Made by a program: the position numbers and the translations under genes. The notes below the pieces were generated by a model. That model ran no database searches. It saw nothing but the letters and a program-made list of their open reading frames with translations, and was not told the origin of the DNA. A DNA stretch of 64,000 bases from Labia minor. Taxonomy: Eukaryota > Arthropoda > Insecta > Dermaptera > Spongiphoridae. The stretch is from NCBI GenBank assembly GCA_963082975.1, contig OY720344.1:12139580-12203579 (forward strand). The letters run 5' to 3'. Below are positions 55,301-61,300 of this stretch, piece by piece (positions within the stretch are counted from its first letter, which is position 1; every line of letters starts with the position of its first letter).

Positions 55301-57952
55301 TGATTAACTATTTCTTAAATTTTGAAAAAATAATTTGGTAATTATATTGAATGGTCATCCAGTCATGGATTTGAATAAAACTTTACCAATGAGTATTTAA
55401 ATCAAAATAAACTTTTCTTGTGCAATTTTTGCAAGTCGCTTCTAGTTTGCGAGATAAAAAGGATTAAAGTTTGCATATAAATCCATTGATATTCGATTAT
55501 TATTTGACCATCAGAGGGCTCCACAAATATTAACTATCAAATCGATATAATAATATCAATAAGAGTTAAAAATTTTAATAATTTTAATTAATATAAATTT
55601 ATTACTATAAATGAAATACTTGTTTAATATTTGACAAAGATTTAATATTAATATTCTTTTTTTTTTCTCTCTGATCCAACTAAAGCAATTGGTCTCCTGA
55701 GTGAAAAATATTTAAGGAATAATGAAGAACTTTTAATTAAAATAAAGAGGATATTTAATTGTATATACATTAGTTAATAGATTTTTATGTGGATTATAAA
55801 AAAGCAATTAAGGTTTAACCCAAAAATAGTCTAAATTTGTTATACATGTTTATTATGATCTTCAAAATAATAAATAAATAACCTAAGTAATTTGTTTTTG
55901 ATTTTTTGTTATCAGGTGGGTGCATTGCAGCAACAAATGGCTGTGCTGACGGAACAGCAATCGGGCACCTCTGAGAGGTATGCTCGAGCTCGACAGGAAG
56001 CAGGAGTACTACAGGCTCGAGTGCATATGCTCGAGGAGCAACTACGCGAAGCGGAACTCCGAGCGGAAGAAAGACTCAGTCAAGAACAAGCTCGACATAA
56101 GGAGGTCGTTTTACGGCTTGAACGTGAACGACAACTTCAACTCGAAAATCATTCGATCAAGTAAGAAAATCCATTCATATTTCATTATTAATTAAAATAA
56201 TATTTTTGTAGATAGAAATGTTATTATGTTCACATATAATTAATTATTAATCATGACTAAAAATTATATTATTTCTTTTTATATTGATATATTATTCATA
56301 TAATATACTTTTCTTGAGGTATAAAAGGTATAAAAGAAAATTAAATTATTGATTTTATAATTTATTCTATTTAATCTTACAATTTTTTATTAATTGATAC
56401 AGATCAGAATTGTAAACTCTATTTGAATAATCTCTAATAATTCTAATAAGAACATTGAAATTAATTAATATACGGGGGCAGGTCAATAAGTCCGTGACTT
56501 TTTGAATTTTCTGTCTCTTAAATGAAATGGCAACACTGGTCCTGTCAGCAGGCAACTATCAGTTGACTCCTGTTGAAATTTGAATCAGCTAGATCTTTTA
56601 GTTTTTGTTTGACATCCATTAATAGCAGACTACCTCATGATTGGAGAAGAAAATGGAAAAAAGTGAATATCCATGAAAATCCTTAAATTGGCATACGAAT
56701 TGCTCCCTATCCTACGGATTTAACCCAGAGTGTCTATTTCTTGTTTCTAAACCTTAAGAAATTGCTCGGCCCTCGTTTAGTTTAAATAATATATCTTTTA
56801 ATTATCTATGAATGTAATTAGGTGTTACTCAATACTAAAGTAGTATTTTTATTCAAATATTTTTTTAATTAATTATTTGTTTTGTTTTTTTAGATTACAA
56901 AATGTAGAAACAGAAGTACACACGCTACGAAGTGAAACTCAAAATTTACGATCACAACTGGAGGAATTACGCCAAGAAAAACGTTTAACGCTAGAAGAAT
57001 TGACAACAAGTGAAGCCCAATGTGAATCACTTCGGCAGCAAATAGAAGAATTAAATAATGCTCATTCTAAGAGCGAACAAATTGCCAACGACGAGCGAGC
57101 CCTTAACTCGCAGGTAATCTTACCTTTACCTTAATAATGAAGTTAGATTGGATATTCTCTCTCCTTTCGCATTCTCACTCCTACATAATCTAGATTCTTC
57201 ACTTTCAAATCATTTGAACCATTTTTTTTTCTACTTCCCAAACACTTATTATTATTTCATTATTAATTTCACAAAAAATAGAAAAAAAAAACTTTATTAT
57301 ACTTACTTATTTATTGTATTATTAACAATACTTTTTTTTAGTTAATGAATGAGATTAAATCTTATCGGGAAAGGGAAGAAAATTCAAAGACTGTTCGAGG
57401 AGAATCACAAGATGAGATGGATATTCAAACGATGTCAAATTATGTTAATATTCTTAGAAATGAAAATGCTAGTAAGTATATTATAATTATTTTTAATTAA
57501 TACATTATTAAATTATTTTTTATTGTATAATATTGTGTATAATTTTATTATAAAATTTATATATTTTTTATGTGATTTAATGTTTTTTTTATTTTATAAA
57601 AATGAAAAATAGATTTAAAAAATTTTTTTTTTAGAATTGAGGGAAACAAATGAAGAATTAGAAGCACAATTGTTAAATAATAAAAGTATACAAAATGCTG
57701 AAGTGTCTGGAAATATTGCGGAAGAATTACAGGATATTAAAAATGAAAATGTAAGATAATTATATTAAGTATTTGAAAAAAATCCTTGTTCTTTATAAAG
57801 AATTCTTCTTATGATTAATTAATTATTTTGATTTTTAGCTAACAAAAGCCTTGCAAGAACAAAAAGATGTGAATCTCCAACTCAAAAATTACATTGAAAA
57901 TCTTTTGAAAATGATTATTGAAAGAAATCCTCAAATGCTAGAAATTAAATAA
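5429..57952 (+). CDS. nuf: Rab11 family-interacting protein 3/4 (Nuclear fallout orthologue), gene span, 5' partial
   Basis: Class II Rab11 effector; family members link Rab11 recycling endosomes to dynein/centrosome traffic and cytokinesis. Eleven phase-consistent exons encode about 483 residues. Seen in order: a Pro/Ser-rich N-terminal part; SDEELFECYGEG; NRRWGSLR; SQLYRSSSFHSSG; SDVSLEEDV; then an unbroken coiled coil (QARVHMLEEQLREAELRAEE and on); and a C-terminal Rab-binding domain (LKNYIENLLKMIIERNP, then QMLEIK and stop), the FIP3/4 ending. The first exon needs two bases to complete its first codon and has no start, so the N-terminal exons (EF-hands in vertebrate FIP3/4) are outside the window. 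Introns of 14, 7 and 25 kb contrast with compact 3' exons. Alternative first exons are likely at 17.1 and 41.0 kb. Identification rests on recalled family motifs, not on an alignment. Confidence 0.88.
5676..7243 (+). other. Nuf intron with one hAT-like MITE
   Basis: AT-rich intron. Apart from the element at 6557-6796 I see only AT microsatellite and homopolymer runs. Confidence 0.8.
6557..6796. mobile_element. hAT-like MITE, decayed
   Basis: Ends CAGTGATTCTCAACC and TTAAGAATCACTG are inverted and match a common hAT terminus. The flanking octamers AGATAGAT and AGTCAAAT agree at only five of eight bases, so the target duplication has decayed or one edge is not original. Confidence 0.7.
7241..7246 (+). 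promoter_or_regulatory. nuf: NAGNAG tandem splice acceptor
   Basis: The acceptor reads CAGCAG before TCAGTG. Cutting after the first or the second AG keeps the frame and adds or removes one residue, so two isoforms differing by a single amino acid are possible. Confidence 0.6.
7244..7345 (+). CDS. nuf: Nuf exon
   Basis: Phase 2 in, phase 2 out (102 nt); encodes SQCSSMSDEELFECYGEGVDG and the PGHSPPRTHG tail. Donor GGGTAACC. The acidic DEELFECYGEG motif is a FIP3/4-type block. Confidence 0.88.
7674..7745 (+). CDS. nuf: Nuf exon
   Basis: 72 nt, phase 2 to phase 2, between acceptor TTTCAACAG and donor GGTAAAT. Encodes SPASTNGLQRQSWSRTSLRR and TAQG; a basic/serine segment. Confidence 0.85.
7746..9624 (+). 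other. Nuf intron, nothing recognisable
   Basis: AT-rich, with short AT microsatellites only; no terminal repeats or open frames that I can support. Confidence 0.7.
9625..9672 (+). CDS. nuf: Nuf small exon
   Basis: 48 nt between acceptor TTCTTCAG and donor CAGTAAGC, phase 2 to phase 2. In the inherited phase it reads NHLDTLPNRRWGSLR; NRRWGSLR is a conserved Nuf block. The other frame, which opens a longer ATG frame from 9511, reads across the splice site and is not used. Confidence 0.85.
11794..11959. mobile_element. hAT-type MITE, short
   Basis: Imperfect inverted ends CTGAGCTTCCCAAA and TTTGAGAACATCTG. Flanking octamers GCTTAATG and ATTTAATG agree at six of eight bases, consistent with an aged 8-bp hAT duplication. 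166 bp, no coding capacity. Confidence 0.65.
12184..12955 (+). mobile_element. RTE-like LINE, 3' reverse-transcriptase end, degraded
   Basis: Conceptual frames give KFKYLGSVIT, YGCEAW, ESRFRVFE, YGPKKDEVTG, NEELHGLYASPDIVRIIKS, RLQRAGRVARM and VGRPSGKRPL, the familiar C-terminal region of RTE/BovB-type non-LTR retrotransposon reverse transcriptases. The 5' endonuclease and polymerase core are missing (5' truncation). A stop after KDNN and at least one frameshift near 12.40 kb, plus another after 12.79 kb, break the frame. The 3' end runs into a short GATA-type tail (GAGATAGATAGATAAT), usual for RTE elements. Confidence 0.85.
14311..14732 (-). mobile_element. mariner-family MITE with TA target sites
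   Basis: About 45-bp inverted ends (CGAGGATGGGGTGAAAAGTT at the left, mirrored at the right) flanked by TA at 14309-14310 and 14733-14734. On the minus strand just inside one end, bases about 14357-14413 read EKCISVDGDYVEK, the typical mariner transposase C-terminus, so it is an internal-deletion derivative of a full mariner. Confidence 0.88.
14884..14986. mobile_element. Short foldback MITE, 19-bp perfect inverted ends
   Basis: TGTGCCACTCAGAAGCC and its exact complement GGCTTCTGAGTGGCACA bound 103 bp. Both ends abut TA, so a Tc1/mariner-like TA insertion fits. The hairpin-forming structure would also suit a small-RNA precursor, but I see nothing that demands that. Confidence 0.7.
15520..16363. 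mobile_element. hAT-type element, middle layer of the nest
   Basis: Ends CAGGGGTCGGCAGACC and TCTGTCGATCCCTG are inverted. Flanking octamers are CTCTAGAC and CTCTAGGC (7 of 8). It lies inside the 15089-16407 element and is itself split by a HINE-A copy. Confidence 0.82.
15621..16264 (+). mobile_element. HINE-A copy 2, innermost layer of the nest
   Basis: TTTTTACTATCTCGCCAGAG start, central (TG)n/(TATG)n tract at about 15738-15795, subterminal GCGAGATAGT, stem-loop GAGTG-GAGA-CACTC and CTAATTTT end. Its start also folds on itself (TACTATCTC-N4-GAGATAGTA). Confidence 0.8.
17030..17310 (+). promoter_or_regulatory. CpG-rich island, candidate internal Nuf promoter
   Basis: In an intron that is otherwise almost all A/T, this block is GC-rich with many CpGs. 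It contains TGCGCATGCG (17161-17170), an NRF1/Ewg-type palindrome common in animal promoters, and a pyrimidine-rich stretch at 17046-17066. No transposon ends are visible. It sits just upstream of and over a phase-compatible first exon (17092-17222). Confidence 0.6.
17092..17222 (+). CDS. nuf: Candidate alternative first exon of Nuf (Cys-rich N-terminus)
   Basis: From ATG at 17092 the frame reads MGRLACCLDPRRRSCCGDCC, then WSVCACVRYATPSTPIRPPT and ALN, and reaches AG|GTTAGT. Ending at 17222 leaves two bases (AG), exactly the phase required by the exon at 23693, giving an Arg at the junction. A start MGxLxCC with three Cys pairs would suit lipid attachment (palmitoylation), which is inference. 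The frame is open further upstream to 16972 across a poly-C run, so the start is chosen by position after the pyrimidine tract. The Cys-rich protein could be chance coding of a GC island. Confidence 0.5.
23693..23728 (+). CDS. nuf: Nuf micro-exon
   Basis: 36 nt between acceptor TTTCTTTGCAG and donor AGGTATTA, phase 2 to phase 2. With the flanking exons it reads RQSRKNLSSNAQAS; the NAxAS-QLYRSSSF context is the conserved Nuf arrangement. Confidence 0.82.
24448..25096 (+). mobile_element. HINE-B copy 2, plus orientation, apparently full length
   Basis: Begins TTTTACCGACCGACGATAG and ends in the stem-loop GACCT-N6-AGGTC then AACTTATT. The 5' and 3' subterminal repeats are ACCGACCGACG and a slightly mutated CGTCGGTCAGT. 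The (GTCC/GTCT)n tract is at about 24572-24607. A block of about 70 bp at the 5' end (24463-24532) recurs inside at about 24737-24809. Two TGACGTCA sites are at 24873-24880 and 24893-24900. A 76-codon frame across the 5' half is incidental. Confidence 0.82.
25440..25690. promoter_or_regulatory. GC-richer single-copy intronic block, possible enhancer
   Basis: Clearly richer in G/C than its surroundings, with a run of C, an AATCGATCGATTG palindrome (about 25541-25553) and no terminal repeats, microsatellite tail or second copy in the window. No frame of note. Function is inference only. Confidence 0.3.
26235..26590. mobile_element. pogo/Tigger-like MITE
   Basis: Inverted ends AGTGAACGCTCTATATAAGC and GCTTATAGAGTGCGTTCACT, flanked by TA on each side. 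The AGTGAAC..TCTATAA pattern is the pogo/Tigger terminal type. 356 bp, non-coding. A second GTTGCTTATAAAG copy lies inside the right end. Confidence 0.8.
30819..30942 (+). CDS. nuf: Nuf exon
   Basis: Acceptor TTTTTCAG, donor AAGGTAAGC; phase 2 in, phase 0 out. Encodes QLYRSSSFHSSGRSSI and then DLGVTSDVSLEEDVMELSSK, two of the most recognisable Nuf/FIP3-4 blocks. It joins directly in frame to the coiled-coil exon at 55916. Confidence 0.93.
31278..31317. repeat. (TA)n microsatellite
   Basis: About 20 uninterrupted TA units; the longest pure TA run noted in the window. Confidence 0.95.
35148..35890 (-). mobile_element. RTE-like LINE, 3' end, second copy, inverted
   Basis: On the minus strand it encodes the same reverse-transcriptase tail as the copy at 12.2 kb: VALYGWEAWSMTLGDESRFR, FENRILPCIYWPKKDEVTG and neighbours, then GATA-type tail sequence (TAGATAGATAT) at the left edge. 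It is 5' truncated and frameshifted, for example around the CYGCEAW-to-NEEL interval. Corresponding regions of the two copies look closely alike. Confidence 0.82.
37198..37800. repeat. Diverged tandem duplication, about 0.5-kb period
   Basis: The block GAATGAATTATTTAATTGAA with its flanks (about 37198-37283) recurs at about 37705-37790 with a few changes, and each is followed by a similar TTCTTTG/TTCTTCG-leading block. The period is about 507 bp. Confidence 0.55.
38042..38104. repeat. (ACAG)n microsatellite
   Basis: About 15 pure ACAG/GACA units inside the right part of the composite repeat; typical internal tract of that repeat type. Confidence 0.95.
39577..39668 (-). repeat. Inverted copy of the repeat at 1-105
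   Basis: The complement contains AATAATCTTAATCTTAAATA, TTCATAGTTCATAA and AAGTACCGA in the same order as at the left edge of the window. Just downstream, 39820-39890 shares the TTTTTAATTTTATTTTATTT block and a CCGGCG motif with the 3' part of HINE-B, so the whole 39.56-40.01 kb stretch may be a related, older element. Confidence 0.6.
40046..40485. repeat. Long inverted repeat (foldback), arms about 150 bp
   Basis: The left arm (about 40046-40205, starting at GAACTATAATTTTATTATT) is mirrored by the right arm (about 40330-40485, ending AATAAAATTATAGTTC) with few mismatches. Matching landmarks are TTTCTCATCAATTACTTATA against TAATTGATGAGAAA and CAAAGATTTTATTTATATAT against its complement. The spacer is TA/GATA microsatellite. 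The transcript could form a long hairpin. Confidence 0.85.
40640..40981 (+). promoter_or_regulatory. CpG-rich island, candidate internal Nuf promoter and 5' UTR
   Basis: Abrupt rise in G/C and CpG content with a (GGA)n run (about 40685-40702) and CTACGCCGTCGCCGTCAG-type sequence, leading into an open frame with a good donor. The 13-mer GCTACGCCGTCGC (40859-40871) is the complement of 17121-17133 in the other island. No transposon ends are seen. Several short ATG frames overlap here and are most simply 5' UTR. Confidence 0.6.
40982..41215 (+). CDS. nuf: Candidate alternative first coding exon of Nuf (acidic N-terminus)
   Basis: From ATG 40982 the frame reads MSVQVPTRHVLMDEEDEVPP, then DLDLDLWEGQFEFVGRGYVA, then an EEDDDVLDLFP stretch, and ends ..LWAGTLTNQ at CAA|GTGAGC. 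It leaves in phase 0, matching the exon at 55916 (VGALQQQ). That would give a short isoform: an acidic 78-residue head on the coiled coil and Rab11-binding domain. The composition (acidic, Trp/Phe-containing) looks protein-coding. Met-12 or an upstream in-frame ATG at 40892 are alternative starts. I do not recognise a domain in the head. It could instead be the first exon of an unrelated gene. Confidence 0.6.
44501..45116 (-). mobile_element. HINE-A copy 3, inverted
   Basis: On the plus strand it begins AAATTAGCTGGAGTGTCTCC and ends GGCGAGATAGTAAAAA, the complement of the HINE-A layout. It contains the (CA)n tract at about 44972-44992 and the CCACGTCACGTG composite site. Confidence 0.82.
45190..45363. 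mobile_element. hAT-type MITE with perfect 8-bp duplication
   Basis: CAGTGTTTCCCAA and TTGGGAAACACTG are exact inverted ends, flanked by GATTAAAT on both sides (45182-45189 and 45364-45371). 174 bp, non-coding. Confidence 0.92.
46020..46433 (-). mobile_element. HINE-B copy 4, internally shortened
   Basis: Read on the minus strand: 5' edge TTTTTACCGAGCGACTATAG, the AAATTTCACATGTGGAG block, the CACTTCCGGTTTCCGG block, and a 3' edge with a decayed stem-loop near 46021-46040. The CRE pair and much of the microsatellite tract are missing. Confidence 0.7.
46499..46920 (+). repeat. Duplicated intron segment (copy of 55421-55827) between two HINE-B 5' ends
   Basis: About 420 bp nearly identical to the sequence just upstream of Nuf exon 55916, from TGCAATTTTTGC to TTTAACCCAAAAAT, in the same orientation and including the TTTTTTTTTCTCTCTGATCC block. 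This copy has a small extra stretch (ACTACCATGTTTTA) absent from the other. HINE-B 5' ends lie on both sides (ending 46433 and 46994), each followed by the same roughly 26-bp AATTATTAATAATT-type flank. Confidence 0.88.
46921..46994 (-). mobile_element. Solo HINE-B 5' terminus
   Basis: On the minus strand TTTTTACCGACCGACTATAG followed by the CACATGTGGAG block, then direct junction into the duplicated intron segment. The rest of the element is absent on this side. Confidence 0.75.
47971..48340 (+). mobile_element. HINE-A copy 4, 3' truncated and internally shortened
   Basis: Starts TACTATCTCGCC and keeps the AATGTCTGTGTGTG tract, the AAACGTGACGTGG version of the composite site and the CCAAACACGCGCTGG block, but loses the terminal stem-loop. 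The 5' block after the first 20 bp is also partly deleted. Confidence 0.72.
48660..49090 (+). pseudogene. Broken coding fossil, family not recognised, possibly mobile-element derived
   Basis: A stretch with amino-acid-like composition over two frames (motifs DFKKWW, VPEKYIK and PRDQKIAFAV are visible) lying between a HINE-A and a HINE-B copy. No splice sites connect it to Nuf. Repeated TATTTCGAAAAG motifs at about 48489, 48635 and 49970 suggest that it belongs to a larger old insertion into which HINE-B copy 3 later jumped. It is broken. I do not recognise the family; a virus-like or Polinton-like origin is possible but unproven. Confidence 0.35.
49179..49817 (-). mobile_element. HINE-B copy 3, inverted, best preserved
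   Basis: Minus-strand start TTTTTACCGACCGACGATAG and 3' end CGTCGGTCGGTTCGGACCTG, stem-loop, AACTTATT. The subterminal repeats ACCGACCGACG and CGTCGGTCGGT are a perfect 11-bp inverted pair. Two TGACGTCA sites are at 49380-49387 and 49400-49407, and a GCCGGCGTTGCCGGCG motif at about 49350-49366. Very similar to copy 2. Confidence 0.88.
50487..50527 (+). mobile_element. HINE-A 3'-end scrap
   Basis: AATTCAAATTTGCGGGATAG followed by TCGAGACACGCT resembles the last 40 bp of HINE-A with a damaged stem-loop. Too short to be sure. Confidence 0.4.
51457..52046 (+). mobile_element. HINE-A copy 5
   Basis: TTTTTACTATCTCG start (the second arm of the 5' fold is deleted), (TG)n tract at about 51558-51574, CACGTGACGTGG site, GCGAGATAGT, stem-loop GAGTG-GAGA-CACTC, CTAATTTT end. 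Confidence 0.8.
53275..53964. mobile_element. hAT-type non-autonomous element with perfect 8-bp duplication
   Basis: Inverted ends CAGTGGCGTACCTA and TAGGTACGCCACTG. Both flanks carry AATATAAC (53267-53274 and 53965-53972). Subterminal GCCGCCC blocks and a C-rich run (about 53932-53949) near the right end. 690 bp without a transposase frame; an 85-codon frame inside is incidental. Confidence 0.92.
55421..55827 (+). repeat. Source copy of the duplicated intron segment
   Basis: Partner of 46499-46920, same orientation, ending 88 bp before Nuf exon 55916. No HINE sequence flanks it, so this is probably the original. Confidence 0.85.
55916..56160 (+). CDS. nuf: Nuf coiled-coil exon 1
   Basis: Acceptor TTATCAG, donor AAGTAAGA; phase 0 in, phase 2 out. 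Encodes VGALQQQMAVLTEQQ.., then QARVHMLEEQLREAELRAEE and a run of charged heptads to NHSIK. It has markedly higher G/C than its flanks and is the best-conserved-looking exon of the gene. Confidence 0.95.
56161..56893 (+). other. Nuf intron with a mariner 5' fragment
   Basis: AT-rich. The only recognisable item is the mariner end at 56473. Confidence 0.8.
56473..56700 (+). mobile_element. mariner 5'-end fragment
   Basis: Follows TA and begins CGGGGGCAGGTCAATAAGTC, a mariner-type terminus. About 180 bp further an ATG opens MEKSEYP (56653 on), like mariner transposase N-termini, and stops at once. The rest of the transposase and the right terminus are missing, so it is a truncated copy. Confidence 0.7.
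56894..57113 (+). CDS. nuf: Nuf coiled-coil exon 2
   Basis: Acceptor TTTTTTTAG, donor CAGGTAAT; phase 2 in, phase 0 out. Encodes LQNVETEVHTLRSETQNL and on to DERALNSQ, a continuous coiled coil. Confidence 0.94.
57342..57471 (+). CDS. nuf: Nuf coiled-coil exon 3
   Basis: Acceptor TTTTTTAG, donor AGTAAGTA; phase 0 in, phase 1 out. Encodes LMNEIKSYREREENSKTV and on to VNILRNENA. Confidence 0.92.
57635..57750 (+). CDS. nuf: Nuf coiled-coil exon 4
   Basis: Acceptor TTTTTTTTAG, donor AATGTAAGA; phase 1 in, phase 0 out. Encodes KLRETNEELEAQLLNNKS.. to LQDIKNEN. Confidence 0.92.
57839..57952 (+). CDS. nuf: Nuf last exon, Rab11-binding domain and stop
   Basis: Encodes LTKALQEQKDVNLQLKNYIE, then NLLKMIIERNPQMLEIK and TAA at 57950-57952. 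The pattern (hydrophobic heptads, I..NP.(M/I)LEIK, chain end right after) is the FIP Rab-binding domain of the class II type, which binds Rab11 (and Arf5/6 in vertebrates). Confidence 0.95.
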   Translation, partial: LTKALQEQKDVNLQLKNYIENLLKMIIERNPQMLEIK

Positions 57953-58096
57953 TATACAAAAAACTTTTTTAACAATTAAATTATATTTTTAATTTTTTAA
58001 GAAAATTTCCATCCTATTCTGGAGGAAATTAATATATGTATATAAAAATAATAGATATATATGTATCTATCTGTCAATATAAATATTTATATATTT

Positions 58097-58102
58097 AATA
58101 AA
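58097..58102 (+). terminator. Nuf poly(A) signal
   Basis: First of several overlapping AATAAA hexamers about 145 nt after the stop codon. Confidence 0.65.
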
Positions 58103-58131
58103 TAAATAAATACAATATATATATATGTATG

Positions 58132-58137
58132 TTTATT
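58132..58137 (-). terminator. FBF1-like gene poly(A) signal
   Basis: AATAAA on the minus strand about 92 nt after the stop at 58229. It lies within about 30 bp of the Nuf signal, so the two 3' UTRs probably touch or overlap. Confidence 0.6.
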
Positions 58138-58228
58138 AATATATACATACATATATCATTTACTTAATTACGATTTAAGTAAACGATTGCGACGAGGCTG
58201 TGATCGAAGCGCAAGTAAGCACGCATTT

Positions 58229-58342
58229 TTATTTGCTCGCTGTCTGAAATGAAGTTAAAAATTTGGAATTGTCTTCTGGATCAAAATGTTCTGATTCAGC
58301 GACCAACTTTTGAATAACTTCCTGAGGATCTAAGTGAAATTC
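58229..58342 (-). CDS. FBF1: FBF1-like exon 12 (last)
   Basis: Phase 0; encodes EFHLDPQEVIQKLVAESEHF.. to FQTASK and TAA (58231-58229). Acceptor TTTTTTTAG. Confidence 0.85.
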   Translation of the reverse strand, partial: EFHLDPQEVIQKLVAESEHFDPEDNSKFLTSFQTASK

Positions 58343-61300
58343 CTAAAAAAAATAATCAAAAAAATTACAATTAACAATTTACTACTAAAGCAATGAAATA
58401 ATGAATTTTATTAATATTTGATCGTCCAATGACTAATTTTAAAAATATCAAATGTACATAAATAAAATGTATCATTGTGTTAACACTTCATTATTTTATA
58501 ACCAGTAAAACCAAATCATAAATAAATAATATTTTTTAAAGACTGTTTTTATTTATTTTATAAAATTATTTGAATTGATATGTATTTAAGTGGATTATAA
58601 TTAAGATAATTTGCATACCTTGATTCCTAAAGAATTGAAAGTTTGAGGAGTGACATAAGGGCGATCAAGAGATCTTTTACAATAGCCACAAAGTTTTTGA
58701 TTGTTATTTGTTTCTAAGGGATTTTTGATCTTGCTCCATTCAGCTTTTTCCTATAAAAATAAAGAATATAATTTTATTGAAATATCAATATAGGGATAAA
58801 TTAAATTATCATCAGTTCATATAAAAATAAGTATATAATAATGAACTTTATACTTTCAAAAATGTTTTTTCTCTTTCAGATAGAATTTCTAATTGTTTTG
58901 AAATATAAGCTGATCTATCGATTTGAGTTAATTCCATTTTTTTGGCTTCTTCTAAAGAAAATTGTCCTTTTTCTTTGACCTCTTTTGCTTCCTGTAAAAT
59001 AATTTAAAATAAAATGTGTAACGAGCTTTTTCCGACAAATGTAACTTACTAAAACTAAATAGAGAACACTTCATATGTGGAGCCTCAAAAATAGCGGATT
59101 TAAAAAAATAAAAAAATAGTTTTTTTAATATTTACCCAGAAAAATAAAAACATATTTCAAAATGAATTTATAAGATTTTGTTAATATTTTGTATCTCAGA
59201 AGAAAACTTTATTGTAATTCAGTGTAAAATTTAATATAGATACGAAATGTACTATTTAAAAAAAATTCCGCAAACAAAAACGTTGACAGTATTGCTCTTA
59301 ACGATCTGCACATAGATGAATAAATTTTTTCTACCTTCACAAGAAATTCAATTTCTTTAGATTTTATTTTTAAATTTTTTTCTAATTCTTCTAATCTTTT
59401 CTTTTCAATAGTTATTGTTTTTCTTTCCTTCAAAAGAAGCTCTCTTTCTTCATTGGCTGCTTTAGTAGCTTCTTCTGCCACTTGTAAAGTAGCTTCTATT
59501 TCAGCTTTAGCCTGAAAAAAATAATTTAAAACAAAATTTTAAAATGTAATTAATTTATATTCTAACTTCCAAAAATAAAAACAAACTTGTTTTATTGCAA
59601 GAGTTTCATTATTTAATACATCTCCATTTGGGCCATGAAGACGTGCGTAAGCGTCTAAGCGAGCTCTTTCAGCTGTTATGGCAATTTTTTCTTCCTCTAA
59701 ATGTTTACTGATACGCTCTTGTTCTTCTTTAGAAATTTTTTGTTGATTCTAATTCATAAATAAAATCTTTGTGAAATCAATAGGCATGAGTTGAAATATT
59801 TTAATAAAGTGTATAATTTAAAAATATATAACTTAGTAAGAATAATTTTAATTAAACACACGGTCAGGTTAAATAATTGATATATTTTCCTTAATTGCAA
59901 TTCGTTTTTACACTTTCATAAGAATCTTTTTTTCTTTCGACTTATTCTTATTAAATTTTATATTAGCTTATTTATCATAAATATAATATTGAAGAATATT
60001 TAAAAATAATACAAACTTCAAATTCCGCACGTTGCAATTCAAAATTTTTAATTATTTGTTTTTTCTCATTTTCCAATTCTTCTTTGAGAATATTAATTTT
60101 GGATAATTCTTGATTTAATTTCCAATTTTCTGATTTTAATTCCATATTTTTCTCAATAACTTGAAAATCCAGTTGTGATATTTTCTCGTTTAAACTTTGT
60201 CTTTCCTTGCTGAAAGATTCAGTTTGATTTTCTAATTTTAAAATTAGTTCTGAAATTAAAAATAAATAAAATATATTATTATATAATATTTTTAATATAT
60301 ATAGGGTATTTCTAATTAAATTTTAGAAAAAAACAGTAAATGTACCAAGAAATTTTAAATTTTATGTGATTAAATGTGATTGTAAAAATTCATACAAAAG
60401 TATGAGTGTGCATCCGTGCAGTGTGTTTATTAATCAATTTTTATTTGCAACTAACTTTGAATTTCCATATCTTTGATTTGAATTGTTTTATCTTTATTTT
60501 CTAATTCAATCATATGTCTGGAATCTAAATCATCTTTAATTGTTGAAATATCTTGATAATTTTGATTCATTTGACTAATTAAATTATCAAAACGCTGTAC
60601 ATTTGATGTGGTTTCTTTTATTACATCATGTTCTAAAAGATTTGCTTTTCGAAAATGATCAATTATTAACATATGTTGTTCTTGAACGATTTTTAAATTT
60701 TCTTGGTGACATTCTTTTAAATGATTTAATTCTTCATCTTTTTCATTCAATATTAAATTTAATTTACTTTTTTGAGAATCTAATATATATTCATAATGTT
60801 GCTAAAATTTACAAAACAAATTTTATTTTTTAAATATTTCAATAAAAAATTCGCTAAATGTTTATTAAATATTATTCTAAGAACCATTTCTATAAAAACT
60901 AGAGACTAACAGCAGGAATGATACCCTATTTGATATCAAATCTCAATCAAGTTTATCAATAAAAGGAAAAAATATATTCTGGGGAAAAGTATTTTTCATG
61001 ACATAAGCACATATTCATAATAAAATAATATTTTGAGATATTAGTGGCAAGAGAAAGCCTCCAGAATTTAAATATAATTTATATTTATAACTGAAACTTT
61101 CATTCCAATAAGCCAGTTAACTTAAAGTATATAATTATTCTTAATTTTCTATTATTAAATGTTTATTATATATAGATATAGATATATTTTATTACTATTT
61201 AATAAATAAAGTAACTAACGATACCATAAAGTTAAATTACAAAAATTATATATAATTATTATACCCTATTCAATATATACCTCTACTTTATTAATTCGAT

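Larger units (their letters stand above)
30943..55915 (+). other. 25-kb Nuf intron, repeat-rich in its second half
   Basis: Holds the composite repeat at 34.9-38.2 kb, an inverted repeat and CpG island at 40.0-41.2 kb, and a dense cluster of HINEs, MITEs and a duplicated segment at 44.5-55.8 kb. The stretches 31.3-34.9, 38.3-39.5, 41.3-44.5 and 52.1-53.2 kb are AT-rich sequence in which I find no supportable gene. Slightly GC-richer unique blocks at about 33640-33880 and 38570-38780 have no clear frame. Confidence 0.75.

Noticed and set aside
59209-59334. Extension of FBF1-like exon 9 to 59209
   Set aside because: Continues past a good GTAGAA donor into AT-rich intron; the phase of exon 10 fits only the spliced form.
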